From assembly GCF_048269205.1 (NCBI RefSeq), contig NZ_JBLXJC010000001.1:1612001-1676000 (forward strand): a stretch of DNA of 64,000 bases, given 5' to 3'. This DNA comes from Emcibacter sp048269205. Lineage in GTDB: Bacteria; Pseudomonadota; Alphaproteobacteria; Sphingomonadales; Emcibacteraceae. The position numbers were made by a program, and so were the translations under genes. Of the stretch, positions 8,138 to 16,818 are shown piece after piece. The stretch's first letter is position 1, and every line of letters begins with the position of its first letter. The notes beneath the pieces were generated by a model. That model was not told where the DNA came from. It saw nothing but the letters and a program-made list of their open reading frames with translations, and made no database searches.

Positions 8138-8284
8138 ATGAGCAAAATATTGGAATCCTTGCCGCTGACTGTGGTCGCCGGCATTGTACTTACCATAATC
8201 ATGGTATTTGCAACAAACTATCTTGAAAACCGCGATATGCCGGATGCAGGTAAAGCTGCCTCCGACGTTATGGAAAAGATGTAA
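8138..8284 (+). CDS. Small single-pass membrane protein, 48 aa
   Basis: The product has one transmembrane segment (about residues 9-27, LTVVAGIVLTIIMVFATNY) and a short polar tail. The frame also extends back to a TTG at 8087, but that extension is polar and lacks a good ribosome-binding site. The next gene, another membrane protein, starts 13 bases after its stop, so the two are probably one operon. The family is not recognised. It may be a small partner subunit. Confidence 0.5.
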   Translation: MSKILESLPLTVVAGIVLTIIMVFATNYLENRDMPDAGKAASDVMEKM

Positions 8285-8297
8285 GGGAGCAAATATC

Positions 8298-8783
8298 ATG
8301 ACACATGAATTCGGACTTTTTCTTATACGTTATCTTCACGTTCTCAGCGGTGTAATGTGGATCGGCATTCTCTGGTATTTTAACTTTGTACAGATTCCCA
8401 GCATGCCAAAAATTCCTGATGAGCAAAAACCTGCCATCAGCAAGGTGATTGCTCCCGAGGCCTTGTTCTGGTTCCGCTGGGCGGCACTCAGCACCATTGT
8501 TTTCGGTCTTCTCCTGGCCTGGATGAACGGCTATCTGGTAGAAGCCCTGATGTTGCAGCAGCCGGATATCGGTTTCGGTATGTGGTTCGGACTGATCATG
8601 GCCTTCAATGTCTGGTTCATCATCTGGCCTAACCAGAAAATTGCCCTTGGCATTGTCGAAGCCGCGCCCGAGGCAAAACCGAAGTCCGCACGCCGGGCAA
8701 TGCTGTTCTCCCGGACCAATACGCTTCTGTCCATCCCCATGCTGTTCAGCATGATTTCGGGACAGAATTCAGTAGGTCTGTAA
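8298..8783 (+). CDS. Urate hydroxylase PuuD-like integral membrane protein
   Basis: 161 residues with about four membrane helices. The N-terminal stretch FLIRYLHVLSGVMWIGILWYFNFVQIP resembles the membrane domain of PuuD-type proteins; the His in LHVLSG and the GxMWxG motif suggest heme or quinone contact. The cytochrome c domain of full-length PuuD is absent, so urate oxidation should not be assumed. GGGAG about 11 bases before the ATG serves as ribosome-binding site. The gene is paired with the 48-residue membrane protein upstream and ends at a bidirectional terminator. Confidence 0.6.
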   Translation: MTHEFGLFLIRYLHVLSGVMWIGILWYFNFVQIPSMPKIPDEQKPAISKVIAPEALFWFRWAALSTIVFGLLLAWMNGYLVEALMLQQPDIGFGMWFGLIMAFNVWFIIWPNQKIALGIVEAAPEAKPKSARRAMLFSRTNTLLSIPMLFSMISGQNSVGL

Positions 8784-8803
8784 GAGATATTACATATCAA
8801 AGG

Positions 8804-8832
8804 AAAAGGCCGGATATATTCCGGCCTTTTTT
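8804..8832. terminator. Bidirectional rho-independent terminator
   Basis: AAAAGGCCGG, a 7-nt loop and CCGGCCTTTTTT sit between convergent genes ending at 8783 (+) and 8836 (-). An A-run on one side and a T-run on the other let it serve both. Confidence 0.85.
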
Positions 8833-8835
8833 AGT

Positions 8836-9213
8836 TCACACGGCAATCAGGGCTGCCGCAACCCGCCGCCCTTCCAGCAACAGAACATTGTAGGTCCGGG
8901 ACGCCGCACCGGTCGCCATCACTTCTACGCCAATCCCCTGGCCTTCAAGGTAGGCTCGCAGATCACGATCAAGAAAGATCATGTTCTCGCCGGTCCCGAT
9001 AATGAGAAGTTCCAGTTCGGTACTTATCTCGACGACTTGGGCAAAGCATTCGCGGCTGAAGTCTTCTTTGGACGCAACATTCCAGGGATAATAACCCTGC
9101 GGCGTCAGAAGCAGAGAACCTTCCACACGCTGATTCTCCCCAACCCGGAAACCGCCGTTTCCATAGGAGGAAATGCTGTTTCCGGACTGGGATTTCGCCT
9201 CTTCAAACTTCAT
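8836..9213 (-). CDS. Mth938-like domain protein (DUF498), NDUFAF3-like
   Basis: 125 residues forming one Mth938 domain. Hallmarks are the SYGNGGFRVGENQRVEGSLLL start, the WNV segment and the LIIGTGE loop. The family includes mitochondrial NDUFAF3, a complex I assembly factor; the bacterial role is not settled. It is the last gene of a yajC-secD-secF unit, starting 9 bases after the secF stop, a neighbourhood known for this family in alphaproteobacteria. An NDUFAF6-like gene lies about 0.9 kb away. Confidence 0.85.
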   Translation of the reverse strand: MKFEEAKSQSGNSISSYGNGGFRVGENQRVEGSLLLTPQGYYPWNVASKEDFSRECFAQVVEISTELELLIIGTGENMIFLDRDLRAYLEGQGIGVEVMATGAASRTYNVLLLEGRRVAAALIAV

Positions 9214-9222
9214 TGAGCAGAC

Positions 9223-10170
9223 CTAGCCTTTTTCAGGCGGCAAGACTTCCATGCCTTCCGGCAATTCAGCATCGGGCTCACGCCGCATTTCGAACCACAG
9301 GAGCACCGGACAGGCGATAAAGACGGAAGAATAGGTTCCGACGAATACGCCCCAGATCATGGCAGCTGTAAAGCCATGGATATTCTCCCCGCCGAAGTAG
9401 AACAGTGCCCCCAGCGCCAGAAGCGTGGTGAGCGACGTCATGACTGTTCGGGACAGGGTCTCGTTAAGGCTGAGATTGAGAAGATCAAGCATTTCCATCT
9501 TGCGGTATTTCCGCAGGTTTTCCCTGACCCTGTCATAGACCACAACGGTATCATTGAGCGAATAACCGACGATGGTCAGGATCGCGGCGATAATGGAAAG
9601 ATTGAACTCCATCTCGATAAAGGAAAACAGGCCAATGGTAAGCAGGACATCATGCACCAGGGCAATGACAGCGCCAAGGCCGAACTGCCATTCAAACCGG
9701 AACCAGATATAGACCAGAACAGCCAGTACCGCGAGGGTTACGGACAGGATCCCATCCTGGATCAGTTCGCCGGATACCTTGGGGCCCACGGTTTCTGTCC
9801 GACGGAAACTTATTTCGCCTTCAAGGGCCTGATCCAGGGTCACCTTGACTTCGTCGACGATCTGTTCGAGCGATTTGTCTTCCTGATATTCCAGGCGGAT
9901 CAAGACGTCGGTATCAGCGCCGAACTCCTGAACCACCGGTGTTCCCATACCAAGGTCACCGACAGACTGTCGAATTGCACTCAGGTCTGCTTTTTGTTCG
10001 GTTTTGATCTCCATCAGCACGCCGCCCTTGAAGTCGATCCCATAGCTCAGGCCATGGGTGAAGAACAGTGTAGCTGAGGCGATCAGGGCCACTACCGATA
10101 TGGCAAAGGCGACCATCCGATAGTTGACGAATTTAATATCGGTTTTTTCAGGAACCAGTTTCAGTAACAT
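9223..10170 (-). CDS. secF: Protein translocase subunit SecF
   Basis: 315 residues, six membrane helices. SecF pairs with SecD to use the proton gradient to pull exported proteins from the SecYEG channel into the periplasm. Seen are the N-terminal helix, the periplasmic GIDFKGGVLMEI segment (about residues 43-55), and the helix cluster with VGYSLNDTVVVYDRVREN and LTTLLALGALFYFGGENIHGFTAAMIWGVFVGTYSS. The gene starts 11 bases after secD and is followed at 9 bases by the Mth938-like gene. Confidence 0.97.
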   Translation of the reverse strand: MLLKLVPEKTDIKFVNYRMVAFAISVVALIASATLFFTHGLSYGIDFKGGVLMEIKTEQKADLSAIRQSVGDLGMGTPVVQEFGADTDVLIRLEYQEDKSLEQIVDEVKVTLDQALEGEISFRRTETVGPKVSGELIQDGILSVTLAVLAVLVYIWFRFEWQFGLGAVIALVHDVLLTIGLFSFIEMEFNLSIIAAILTIVGYSLNDTVVVYDRVRENLRKYRKMEMLDLLNLSLNETLSRTVMTSLTTLLALGALFYFGGENIHGFTAAMIWGVFVGTYSSVFIACPVLLWFEMRREPDAELPEGMEVLPPEKG

Positions 10171-10181
10171 ATCCGGGCTCC

Positions 10182-11795
10182 TTATATCTTCAGTGTTTCA
10201 GGGCGCCGCTTGCGGGCCCATGTGGAAAGGATCAGGCGGCTCAGACTGACTGCCGTAAAGACCGAGGTAAAGATACCGCAGGCAAGCGTCACGGCAAATC
10301 CCTTGACCGGGCCGGATCCGAACTGGAACAGGATAAGCGCGGCAATCAGGGTTGTCACATTGGCATCCAGAATGGTGCTGAATGCCTTCTGATATCCATG
10401 ATCCATTGCCGACAAGACATTTCGCCCTGCACGTAACTCCTCACGGATACGTTCGAAAATCAGCACATTGGCATCAACCGCCATCCCGATGGTCAGTACA
10501 ATCCCGGCAATACCCGGCAGGGTCAATGTCGCCCCGATCGTGGATAACAGTCCAAGGATCATGAAAATATTCACTACAAGGGAAACATTGGCCACCACGC
10601 CGAACCAGCCATAGGACAACAGGATATAGACCATCACCGCCGCAAGACCGATAATAGCCGCGACTTCACCAGCAGCCACGGAATCAGCACCGAGATCCGG
10701 ACCGACGGTCCTTTCCTCAAGAACCTTGAGAGGTGCCGGCAAGGCCCCTGCCCTGAGCAGTAACGCGAGTTCATTGGCACTATCTATGGTGAAATTGCCG
10801 GTAATGATGCCGGAACCACCAAGAATCGGGCTGTTAATACGCGGCGCACTGATCACCTTGTTATCAAGTACAATGGCGAAAGGCTTGCCCACATTCTTGC
10901 GGGTGACATCGGCAAACTTCTTGCCGCCGACATTGTCAAAGCGGAAGTTGACGGCAGGCTGCCCGTTCTGGTCATATCCCAGGCTGGCATCCACCAGATT
11001 TTCCCCGGACAGGATCGCCCGCTTGCGCACAGCATAAGGCGGCATGCCCGCAGCGACGTCTTCATCTGAGGGGGGCACAATCCCCGTTCCCGGTGGCACC
11101 CGCCCGCGGGCGATATCTTCGGGACTGACAGACTGGTCGACAAGACGAAATTCCAGTTTCGCTGTTTTGCCAAGAATATCCTTCAGCTCGTCCGGATCGT
11201 CAATTCCCGGCACCTGGATCAGCACACGGTCTTCACCATTCTGCTGAATGGCAGGTTCCTTGGTCCCCAGTTCATCGATACGACGCCGGACAATTTCCAC
11301 CGACTGGGCCACAGTCAGGCGCTTGTATTCCTTGATGGCTCCGGGGGTCAGGGTTACCTCGATGAGTCCGTTACCCATATCGGTAACCTCGATATCATCG
11401 GCACCGATGGAGGTCATTGACGCCCCAACCCTGCTGGTTGCTTCACTGTTGATAAGCGAAACCGCTCTTTCCTGCTGTGACGGATCGTTCAGAGTAACAA
11501 TGATTTTGTCACCGCGGATACGGCGCCGATGCCGGATTTTCTCGGAAACAAGGGCATCCCGGACTTCATCACTCTTGTCCAGGAGACGATCCTCGAGAAC
11601 AGTTTCCATTTGCACCTCCATAAGGAGATGGGCGCCGCCCTGCAAGTCAAGCCCGAGGGTTACCTGCTTCGACGGCAGGAAGGACGGATAGTCCTTTAAC
11701 TGCTCTTCAGTAAAAAAGTTCGGTACAGCCGCAAGTATCCCCAATAAAGATACAAGACTTATGACAATGACCTTCCAGCGGGGAAAGTTCAGCAT
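10182..11795 (-). CDS. secD: Protein translocase subunit SecD
   Basis: 537 residues. It is the partner of SecF in the proton-driven late step of Sec export. The N-terminal membrane helix is followed by LGLDLQGGAHLLMEV (about residues 47-61), a large periplasmic region with ELGTKEPAIQQNGEDRVLIQVPGI, and the C-terminal six-helix block with GMAVDANVLIFERIREELRAG. It follows yajC by 18 bases. The length is in the short SecD class without an insertion domain. Confidence 0.97.
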   Translation of the reverse strand: MLNFPRWKVIVISLVSLLGILAAVPNFFTEEQLKDYPSFLPSKQVTLGLDLQGGAHLLMEVQMETVLEDRLLDKSDEVRDALVSEKIRHRRRIRGDKIIVTLNDPSQQERAVSLINSEATSRVGASMTSIGADDIEVTDMGNGLIEVTLTPGAIKEYKRLTVAQSVEIVRRRIDELGTKEPAIQQNGEDRVLIQVPGIDDPDELKDILGKTAKLEFRLVDQSVSPEDIARGRVPPGTGIVPPSDEDVAAGMPPYAVRKRAILSGENLVDASLGYDQNGQPAVNFRFDNVGGKKFADVTRKNVGKPFAIVLDNKVISAPRINSPILGGSGIITGNFTIDSANELALLLRAGALPAPLKVLEERTVGPDLGADSVAAGEVAAIIGLAAVMVYILLSYGWFGVVANVSLVVNIFMILGLLSTIGATLTLPGIAGIVLTIGMAVDANVLIFERIREELRAGRNVLSAMDHGYQKAFSTILDANVTTLIAALILFQFGSGPVKGFAVTLACGIFTSVFTAVSLSRLILSTWARKRRPETLKI

Positions 11796-11813
11796 GGGTT
11801 TATCCCGTCGGTT

Positions 11814-12149
11814 TTATTTTTTCTCGGTATCGTTGGCAGGTTCGGGCTTGCCCTGGACCGTGGCAATCATGCTGCGCACGATTTTCACTTTCACGTCATT
11901 GGCAATTTCCACCTCAACTTCATTGTCATCAACGACCCTGGAAATTTTGCCAATCAGTCCGCCGGTAGTTACAACCATATCACCGCGACGCAAGCCTTCC
12001 ACAAGCTGTTTATGTTCTTTGGCCCGTTTCTGCTGTGGACGGATCAACAGGAAATAGAAAACAACGAAGATCAGGATCAGGGGGAGGAAACTCATGATCG
12101 GATCGCCGCCGCCTGCTGCGTCCTGTGCGTATGCAGTTGAAATAAACAT
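11814..12149 (-). CDS. yajC: Preprotein translocase accessory subunit YajC
   Basis: 111 residues from the ATG at 12149. This start is preferred over the ATG at 12155 because the AAGGG ribosome-binding site is then 8 bases away instead of 2. The N-terminus FISTAYAQ is typical of alphaproteobacterial YajC. A single membrane helix (residues about 18-38, FLPLILIFVVFYFLLIRPQQK) is followed by the conserved LRRGDMVVTTGGLIGKI domain. YajC associates with SecDF. First gene of the yajC-secD-secF-Mth938 unit. Confidence 0.95.
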   Translation of the reverse strand: MFISTAYAQDAAGGGDPIMSFLPLILIFVVFYFLLIRPQQKRAKEHKQLVEGLRRGDMVVTTGGLIGKISRVVDDNEVEVEIANDVKVKIVRSMIATVQGKPEPANDTEKK

Positions 12150-12310
12150 TTTCATTTCCCTTTTGTTTATTGATTGCTGGAACTATAGCGTCTCTGGCTT
12201 TTTTTTCAATCTTCAGTCCGATATAGGATGCACCCTGTCAAAAAACAAGGCGGAAATTATTTGAACGAGTGCTTTTCTATGCTACAGCAAACGGAAAGAG
12301 GATAATGATT

Positions 12311-13171
12311 ATGATGGACAGTAAAGAAATCACCCCCCTTTTGACCCGGATTGCCGAAGCCCTGGACCGGCTGGCCCCTGCTCCCAAAGATTCTCTTTCC
12401 CTGGACAAGGGTAACGCTTTCGTCTGGCTGGCAGACCCCGACCGGCTGCAGAAAGTGGAAGAAGTCAATCATATCAACCTCTCCCTGCTCAAGGGGATTG
12501 ATCATGTCAGCGACATTCTGAGACGTAATACGGAACAATTTGCCAGCGGCCTGCCGGCGAACAACGCCCTGCTTTGGGGGGCACGCGGTATGGGAAAAAG
12601 CAGCCTGGTCAAGGCTCTGCATGCGGAGATCAATAAAACGGCGGAAAAGAAACTGGCCCTTGTGGAAATTCATAGGGAAGATATTCCCACATTGCCCCGG
12701 CTTCTCGAGGTCATCAGAAACTCAGACCGCCAGGTGATCCTCTATTGTGACGACCTGTCCTTCGACACTGAAGACAGCAGCTATAAATCACTGAAGGCTG
12801 TGCTTGAAGGCGGTATAGAAGGACGTCCCAAAAATGTCGTCTTTTACGCCACATCCAACCGGCGGCACCTGATGGCAAGGAGCATGATGGAAAACGAACG
12901 CTCTACGGCCATCAATCCCTCGGAGGCTGTTGAGGAAAAAGTCTCCCTTTCCGACAGGTTTGGCCTGTGGCTCGGCTTCCACGGTTGCCCGCAGGAGGTG
13001 TTCCTGCGCATGATCGACGCCTATATCGAACATTATAAGATTCCGGCGGATTTGGAGACTGTCCACGGAGAGGCCAAGGAATGGGCCACCACCCGCGGAT
13101 CCCGCTCCGGCCGTGTGGCCTGGCAATATATCCAGGACCTGGCCGGCCGCAAGGGAATCACACTGGACTAA
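12311..13171 (+). CDS. DUF815-family AAA-type ATPase
   Basis: 286 residues from the ATG at 12311, which sits 9 bases after GAGG; ATGs at 12305 and 12314 are alternatives. Walker A is GARGMGKSSL near residue 95, Walker B is VILYCDDLSF, and a sensor-like YATSNRRHL follows. The family is widespread in proteobacteria with a DnaA-like P-loop fold, but no client is established. The gene points opposite to its Sec and PQQ neighbours and its stop overlaps the convergent gene by 4 bases. Confidence 0.85.
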   Translation: MMDSKEITPLLTRIAEALDRLAPAPKDSLSLDKGNAFVWLADPDRLQKVEEVNHINLSLLKGIDHVSDILRRNTEQFASGLPANNALLWGARGMGKSSLVKALHAEINKTAEKKLALVEIHREDIPTLPRLLEVIRNSDRQVILYCDDLSFDTEDSSYKSLKAVLEGGIEGRPKNVVFYATSNRRHLMARSMMENERSTAINPSEAVEEKVSLSDRFGLWLGFHGCPQEVFLRMIDAYIEHYKIPADLETVHGEAKEWATTRGSRSGRVAWQYIQDLAGRKGITLD

Positions 13172-14346
13172 TCTGTCGCCGCCGGGCTGACCCGATACAG
13201 CTTGCCCTTACGTTCATCAGTTACAAAATAAAGATAACCGTCCGGTCCCTGTCGCACATCACGGATACGCCCGTATTTTGTCGCCAGCAGCCGTTCTTCA
13301 TGCACGACCTTGCCGTCCTTTAACTCCAGACGGACAATCATCTCGTCCTTGAGGGCGCCGACAAGCAGATTGCCCTGCCAGTCGGGAAACGCCGCGCCAT
13401 CATACCAGACCATGCCGGATGGGGCGATCGAGGGATCCCAGTAGTAGACCGGTTGCTCCATCCCTTCCTTATGGGTGCCGATACCGATCTTTTCGCCATT
13501 GTAGTTGATCCCATAGGTAATGATCGGCCAGCCGTAGTTCTTTCCGGCTTCGGGATGATTGATTTCATCCCCGCCCCGGGCTGCGTGGGCGACCGTCCAG
13601 AGTGACTTGGTCGCCTTGTTCCAGACTGCGCCCTGGGGGTTGCGATGGCCGATGGACCAAATCGCTGGATGAGCCTTCTTTCCGTCGGCAAAGGGGTTGT
13701 CCACCGGGATCGAACCGTCCCGGTTCAACCGGATCACCGAGCCCGCCGGATCGAAAGGATCCTGTGCCCGCATTCCGATGCCTTTTTCCTCGGATATATA
13801 TCTGTCGCCAATGGTTATGAACATGGTGCCGTCATCTGCAAAAACGATACGGGAACCGAAATGCACAGAAAGCTCCGACTTTTTCGGCAGGGAAAAGATC
13901 ACTTTCAGGTCCTCGAGCCGGGGATTGTCATCCAGCACCAGCCGGGCCCGGGCCACTGCGGTCCCGGATATCGTTCCCGTCTCGTCAGGTTCAGCATAGG
14001 TCAGGAATATAATGCTGTTTTGCGCGAAATCCGGATCAACCGCCACTTCCAGAAGACCCCCCTGGCGATCATAATGCACATTCGGCACACCCTTGATCGG
14101 GGCAGATAGTTTGTGACCGCTCACATGGCGCAGCCGTCCCGGTTTTTCCGTCACCAGCGCCGTTCCGTCCGGCAGAAAAGCCACTGACCAGGGAAACTGA
14201 AGCCCCGTGGCAATCGTCTCCACCTGAATGCTGCCCTTTTCCGTGTCATACCGGTCGGTAATCCTGCCTGGCACGGGGTCAAGAGCTGCACCGGAAGCCA
14301 ATGCAACAGCGACAAGAATAAAAAGCAGTTTCCCCGCAAATTTCAT
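13168..14346 (-). CDS. Periplasmic PQQ-dependent sugar (aldose) dehydrogenase
   Basis: 392 residues with a signal peptide (KLLFILVAVALASGAAL). The rest is a six-bladed beta-propeller of the soluble glucose/sorbosone dehydrogenase family. Typical strings are LQFPWSVAFLPDGTALVTEKPGRL, GGLLEVAVDPDF, SELSVHFGSRI with the putative catalytic His, IWSIGHRNPQG, and a C-terminal IRDVRQGPDGYLYFVTDE. Such enzymes oxidise aldoses to lactones with PQQ in the periplasm. No PQQ synthesis genes are in the window. The true substrate cannot be told from sequence. Confidence 0.88.
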   Translation of the reverse strand: MKFAGKLLFILVAVALASGAALDPVPGRITDRYDTEKGSIQVETIATGLQFPWSVAFLPDGTALVTEKPGRLRHVSGHKLSAPIKGVPNVHYDRQGGLLEVAVDPDFAQNSIIFLTYAEPDETGTISGTAVARARLVLDDNPRLEDLKVIFSLPKKSELSVHFGSRIVFADDGTMFITIGDRYISEEKGIGMRAQDPFDPAGSVIRLNRDGSIPVDNPFADGKKAHPAIWSIGHRNPQGAVWNKATKSLWTVAHAARGGDEINHPEAGKNYGWPIITYGINYNGEKIGIGTHKEGMEQPVYYWDPSIAPSGMVWYDGAAFPDWQGNLLVGALKDEMIVRLELKDGKVVHEERLLATKYGRIRDVRQGPDGYLYFVTDERKGKLYRVSPAATD

Positions 14347-14386
14347 TTTCTTTTCCTCTTCAAATAGATATCCCTGCGCGAGAGTA

Positions 14387-15343
14387 TCATACTCTCAAAT
14401 ATTTTTCCGGGTTAACCGCCCGGTTGCCCTTGCGTAGTTCAAAATGGAGCTGGGGCGATGTCACCCTTCCGCTTTTTCCCACATGGGCGATGGCCTGACC
14501 CCGGCTTATCTTTTGTCCCTTTTTAACCAGAATCCTGGAGTTATGGGCATAAGCCGTCATCCAGCCATTGGCATGCTGAATCAGGACAAGACCGCCGTAT
14601 CCCTTTAGTTTGGAATCCGCATGAACGACCACACCCGCCTCGGCCGCACGTACAGTGTCTCCGTGCCGGGCTGCAATATTAATGCCGTCATTATGCAGAC
14701 CCACGGCTTTCGGACCAAACCTTGAAATCACCTTGCCACTGACCGGCCACATGAATCCCCTACCACTGCTGGGCGGAGGTGACGGCAGCGCCACCTTAAC
14801 CGTATTACCACTCTGCCCGCCCGGAACATTCAGCTTCTGTCCGACCCGGAGAACATAGGGCTTCTTTAGGTGGTTCAAACGTGACAGCTCTGTCATATCC
14901 ACATTGTAGCGGCGGGAAATGCTGTAGACTGTATCTCCCTTGCGCACGACATGATGTCCCTTGGACGGCAGGGAAAGTCTCTGATCAGGACGCAGAAGAT
15001 AGGGGGCTTTCAGGTTATTGTGACTGATGAGCTGGCGAACAGTAACCCCATACCTGCGGGATATGGCATATACCGTATCCCCTTTCCTCACCTTTATCCA
15101 TTTACCCGACAGAACAACTGATTCCGAAGGGGTATTGTGCGGAAGAGCCACGTAACGGGTGGGTGCAACGGGTTTGGAGCGCGGTTCTGGCACCGGCTTC
15201 GGCGAGTTTTTTGTTGTCTGGTCAGGGGCTTTGTTTTTATACCCGATCTGATAGGGATGTCCTTCCTGGCAGCCACTCAGGAGAACAGAGACTGCAAGCA
15301 GTCCGGACAGTAGAAATAAATATCTTGGGTGCACACCGGTCAT
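14387..15343 (-). CDS. Lipoprotein with two LysM domains and an M23 (LytM) domain, NlpD-like
   Basis: 318 residues from the ATG at 15343; a TTG 36 bases earlier only adds a polar stretch. The lipobox is LLSGC near residue 25. Two LysM repeats (IKVRKGDTVYAISRRYGV and HVVRKGDTVYSISRRYNV) bind peptidoglycan. The C-terminal M23 domain has GIN IAARHGD and HLHFEL-type segments; the first zinc His position reads HNDGIN, and the second motif reads QLHFEL. It may act as an amidase activator or hydrolase at division. The position after surE-pcm is the classic nlpD locus. Confidence 0.88.
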   Translation of the reverse strand: MTGVHPRYLFLLSGLLAVSVLLSGCQEGHPYQIGYKNKAPDQTTKNSPKPVPEPRSKPVAPTRYVALPHNTPSESVVLSGKWIKVRKGDTVYAISRRYGVTVRQLISHNNLKAPYLLRPDQRLSLPSKGHHVVRKGDTVYSISRRYNVDMTELSRLNHLKKPYVLRVGQKLNVPGGQSGNTVKVALPSPPPSSGRGFMWPVSGKVISRFGPKAVGLHNDGINIAARHGDTVRAAEAGVVVHADSKLKGYGGLVLIQHANGWMTAYAHNSRILVKKGQKISRGQAIAHVGKSGRVTSPQLHFELRKGNRAVNPEKYLRV

Positions 15344-15385
15344 GAAACGGATTGTAGAAAGTCGGCTCCCCAAGATCAATATACT

Positions 15386-16036
15386 TCAGGAATCGTGAAC
15401 AATTCCGCCCAACAGCGGTACGAACTTCACAGGCAGCAATATCTCGGTTTCGAAATCATCCCCCTGACGGGTAATGCGATAGATATGTTGCGTTTGCTCC
15501 TGTTCACCGATGGGGATAACCATAATCCCGCCGTCCTCTTTCAACTGATCCAGAAGTTTCTCCGGCACCCTGTCGGACGCCGCTGTAACCATGATCCGGT
15601 CAAAAGGCGCCTGTTCTGGCCAACCCTTCATGCCGTCGCCGAAAAGGGTGGTTATATTCCTCAGCCCCATTTCCTTGAACAAGGTGTCGGCTTTCTGCAT
15701 CAGCGGTAAATGCCGTTCGATGGTGAACAGACGACGACAAAGCTTTGACAGCACAGCGCCCTGGTAGCCAGATCCGGTTCCCACCTCCAGAACCTTCATC
15801 CTGTCATCCACCTGCAGTTCCTGGGTCATGTAGGCGACAATATAGGGCTGGCTAATGGTTTGACCGCTGGCAATGGGCAGAGCTGCATTCTCATAAGCCT
15901 GCTGACGCAAATAATCGGGAATGAATTTTTCCCGTTCAACGTCGCCGATGGCCGCGAGAACATTTTCGTCATGGATTCCGTCCGAACGGAGTATATCCAG
16001 AAGCCGCTGTTTCTTTTCTTCCAGTGAAGCAGACAT
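15386..16036 (-). CDS. pcm: Protein-L-isoaspartate O-methyltransferase
   Basis: 216 residues. It uses S-adenosylmethionine to methylate isoaspartyl residues in damaged proteins, starting their repair. The family signature GQTISQPYIVAYMTQ lies near residue 58 and the SAM-binding motif VLEVGTGSGYQGAVLS near residue 84, followed by FDRIMVTAAS. The ATG overlaps the surE stop (TGATG), the usual surE-pcm coupling. Confidence 0.97.
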   Translation of the reverse strand: MSASLEEKKQRLLDILRSDGIHDENVLAAIGDVEREKFIPDYLRQQAYENAALPIASGQTISQPYIVAYMTQELQVDDRMKVLEVGTGSGYQGAVLSKLCRRLFTIERHLPLMQKADTLFKEMGLRNITTLFGDGMKGWPEQAPFDRIMVTAASDRVPEKLLDQLKEDGGIMVIPIGEQEQTQHIYRITRQGDDFETEILLPVKFVPLLGGIVHDS

Positions 16037-16818
16037 CAGAAATCCCGGTTAATATTCTTTCTCAGGCTATTGTAGGTCGTATAGTGGGTCAGGTCCAGAT
16101 GGAGAGGCGTAACGGATATATAGTCCTCGGTCATAGCCTCCAGGTCCGTGGATTCCATCGGCGTTCCATAAGCGCGCCTGAAGCCGATCCAGTAATAATT
16201 ATTGTTACGCAGGTCCTGACGTTCCTCGATGAACAGTTCCGCCTCGTCCCGGAACCCCTGATGGGTAGCGCGGATGCCTCTGACCGCCGATACATCTGTA
16301 GGGAAGTTCACATTGATAAGAATGCCGTCTTCCCAGCTTTCGGCAATTACATTTCGGACCACATCCAGAGCATATTTCTCTGACACGGGAAACGGGTTAC
16401 GACGATTGCGTTTGTCCACATCCTGGCTAAGCGCAATCGAGGGAATTCCACAAATTGTGCCTTCCATTGCCGCCGCGATGGTTCCCGAATAGGTCATATC
16501 CTCGGCCAGATTGCCACCCCGGTTGATCCCGGATAAAAGCAACGTCGGCTTTTCGTCAGGAATAATTCGGTGCGTTGCCAGCATCACACAATCAGTTGGT
16601 GTTCCCGTGACAGCAAAGCGTCGCTCGGAAATCTGGCGATACCGCAGCGGCTCGGTCAGGGTCAGGGCATGCCCCTTCCCGCTCTGTTCCACTTCCGGCG
16701 CCACAGTCCAGACGTCATCGCTCAGCTCATGGGCGATTCTTTCCAGAATTTCGAGCCCTGGCGCATTGATACCGTCATCGTTGGTGACCAGAATTCGGCG
16801 GGGATCCGGCTGCATCAT
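16036..16818 (-). CDS. surE: 5'/3'-nucleotidase SurE
   Basis: 260 residues. SurE is a metal-dependent nucleoside monophosphate phosphatase linked to stationary-phase survival. The acidic metal site VTNDDG is at residues 11-16, then SGKGHALTL, SGINRGGNLAEDMTYSGTIAAAMEG and a C-terminal YISVTPLHLDLT. The ATG overlaps the serS stop (ATGA), and the stop overlaps the pcm start, so serS-surE-pcm is translated as a coupled unit. Confidence 0.97.
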   Translation of the reverse strand: MMQPDPRRILVTNDDGINAPGLEILERIAHELSDDVWTVAPEVEQSGKGHALTLTEPLRYRQISERRFAVTGTPTDCVMLATHRIIPDEKPTLLLSGINRGGNLAEDMTYSGTIAAAMEGTICGIPSIALSQDVDKRNRRNPFPVSEKYALDVVRNVIAESWEDGILINVNFPTDVSAVRGIRATHQGFRDEAELFIEERQDLRNNNYYWIGFRRAYGTPMESTDLEAMTEDYISVTPLHLDLTHYTTYNSLRKNINRDF

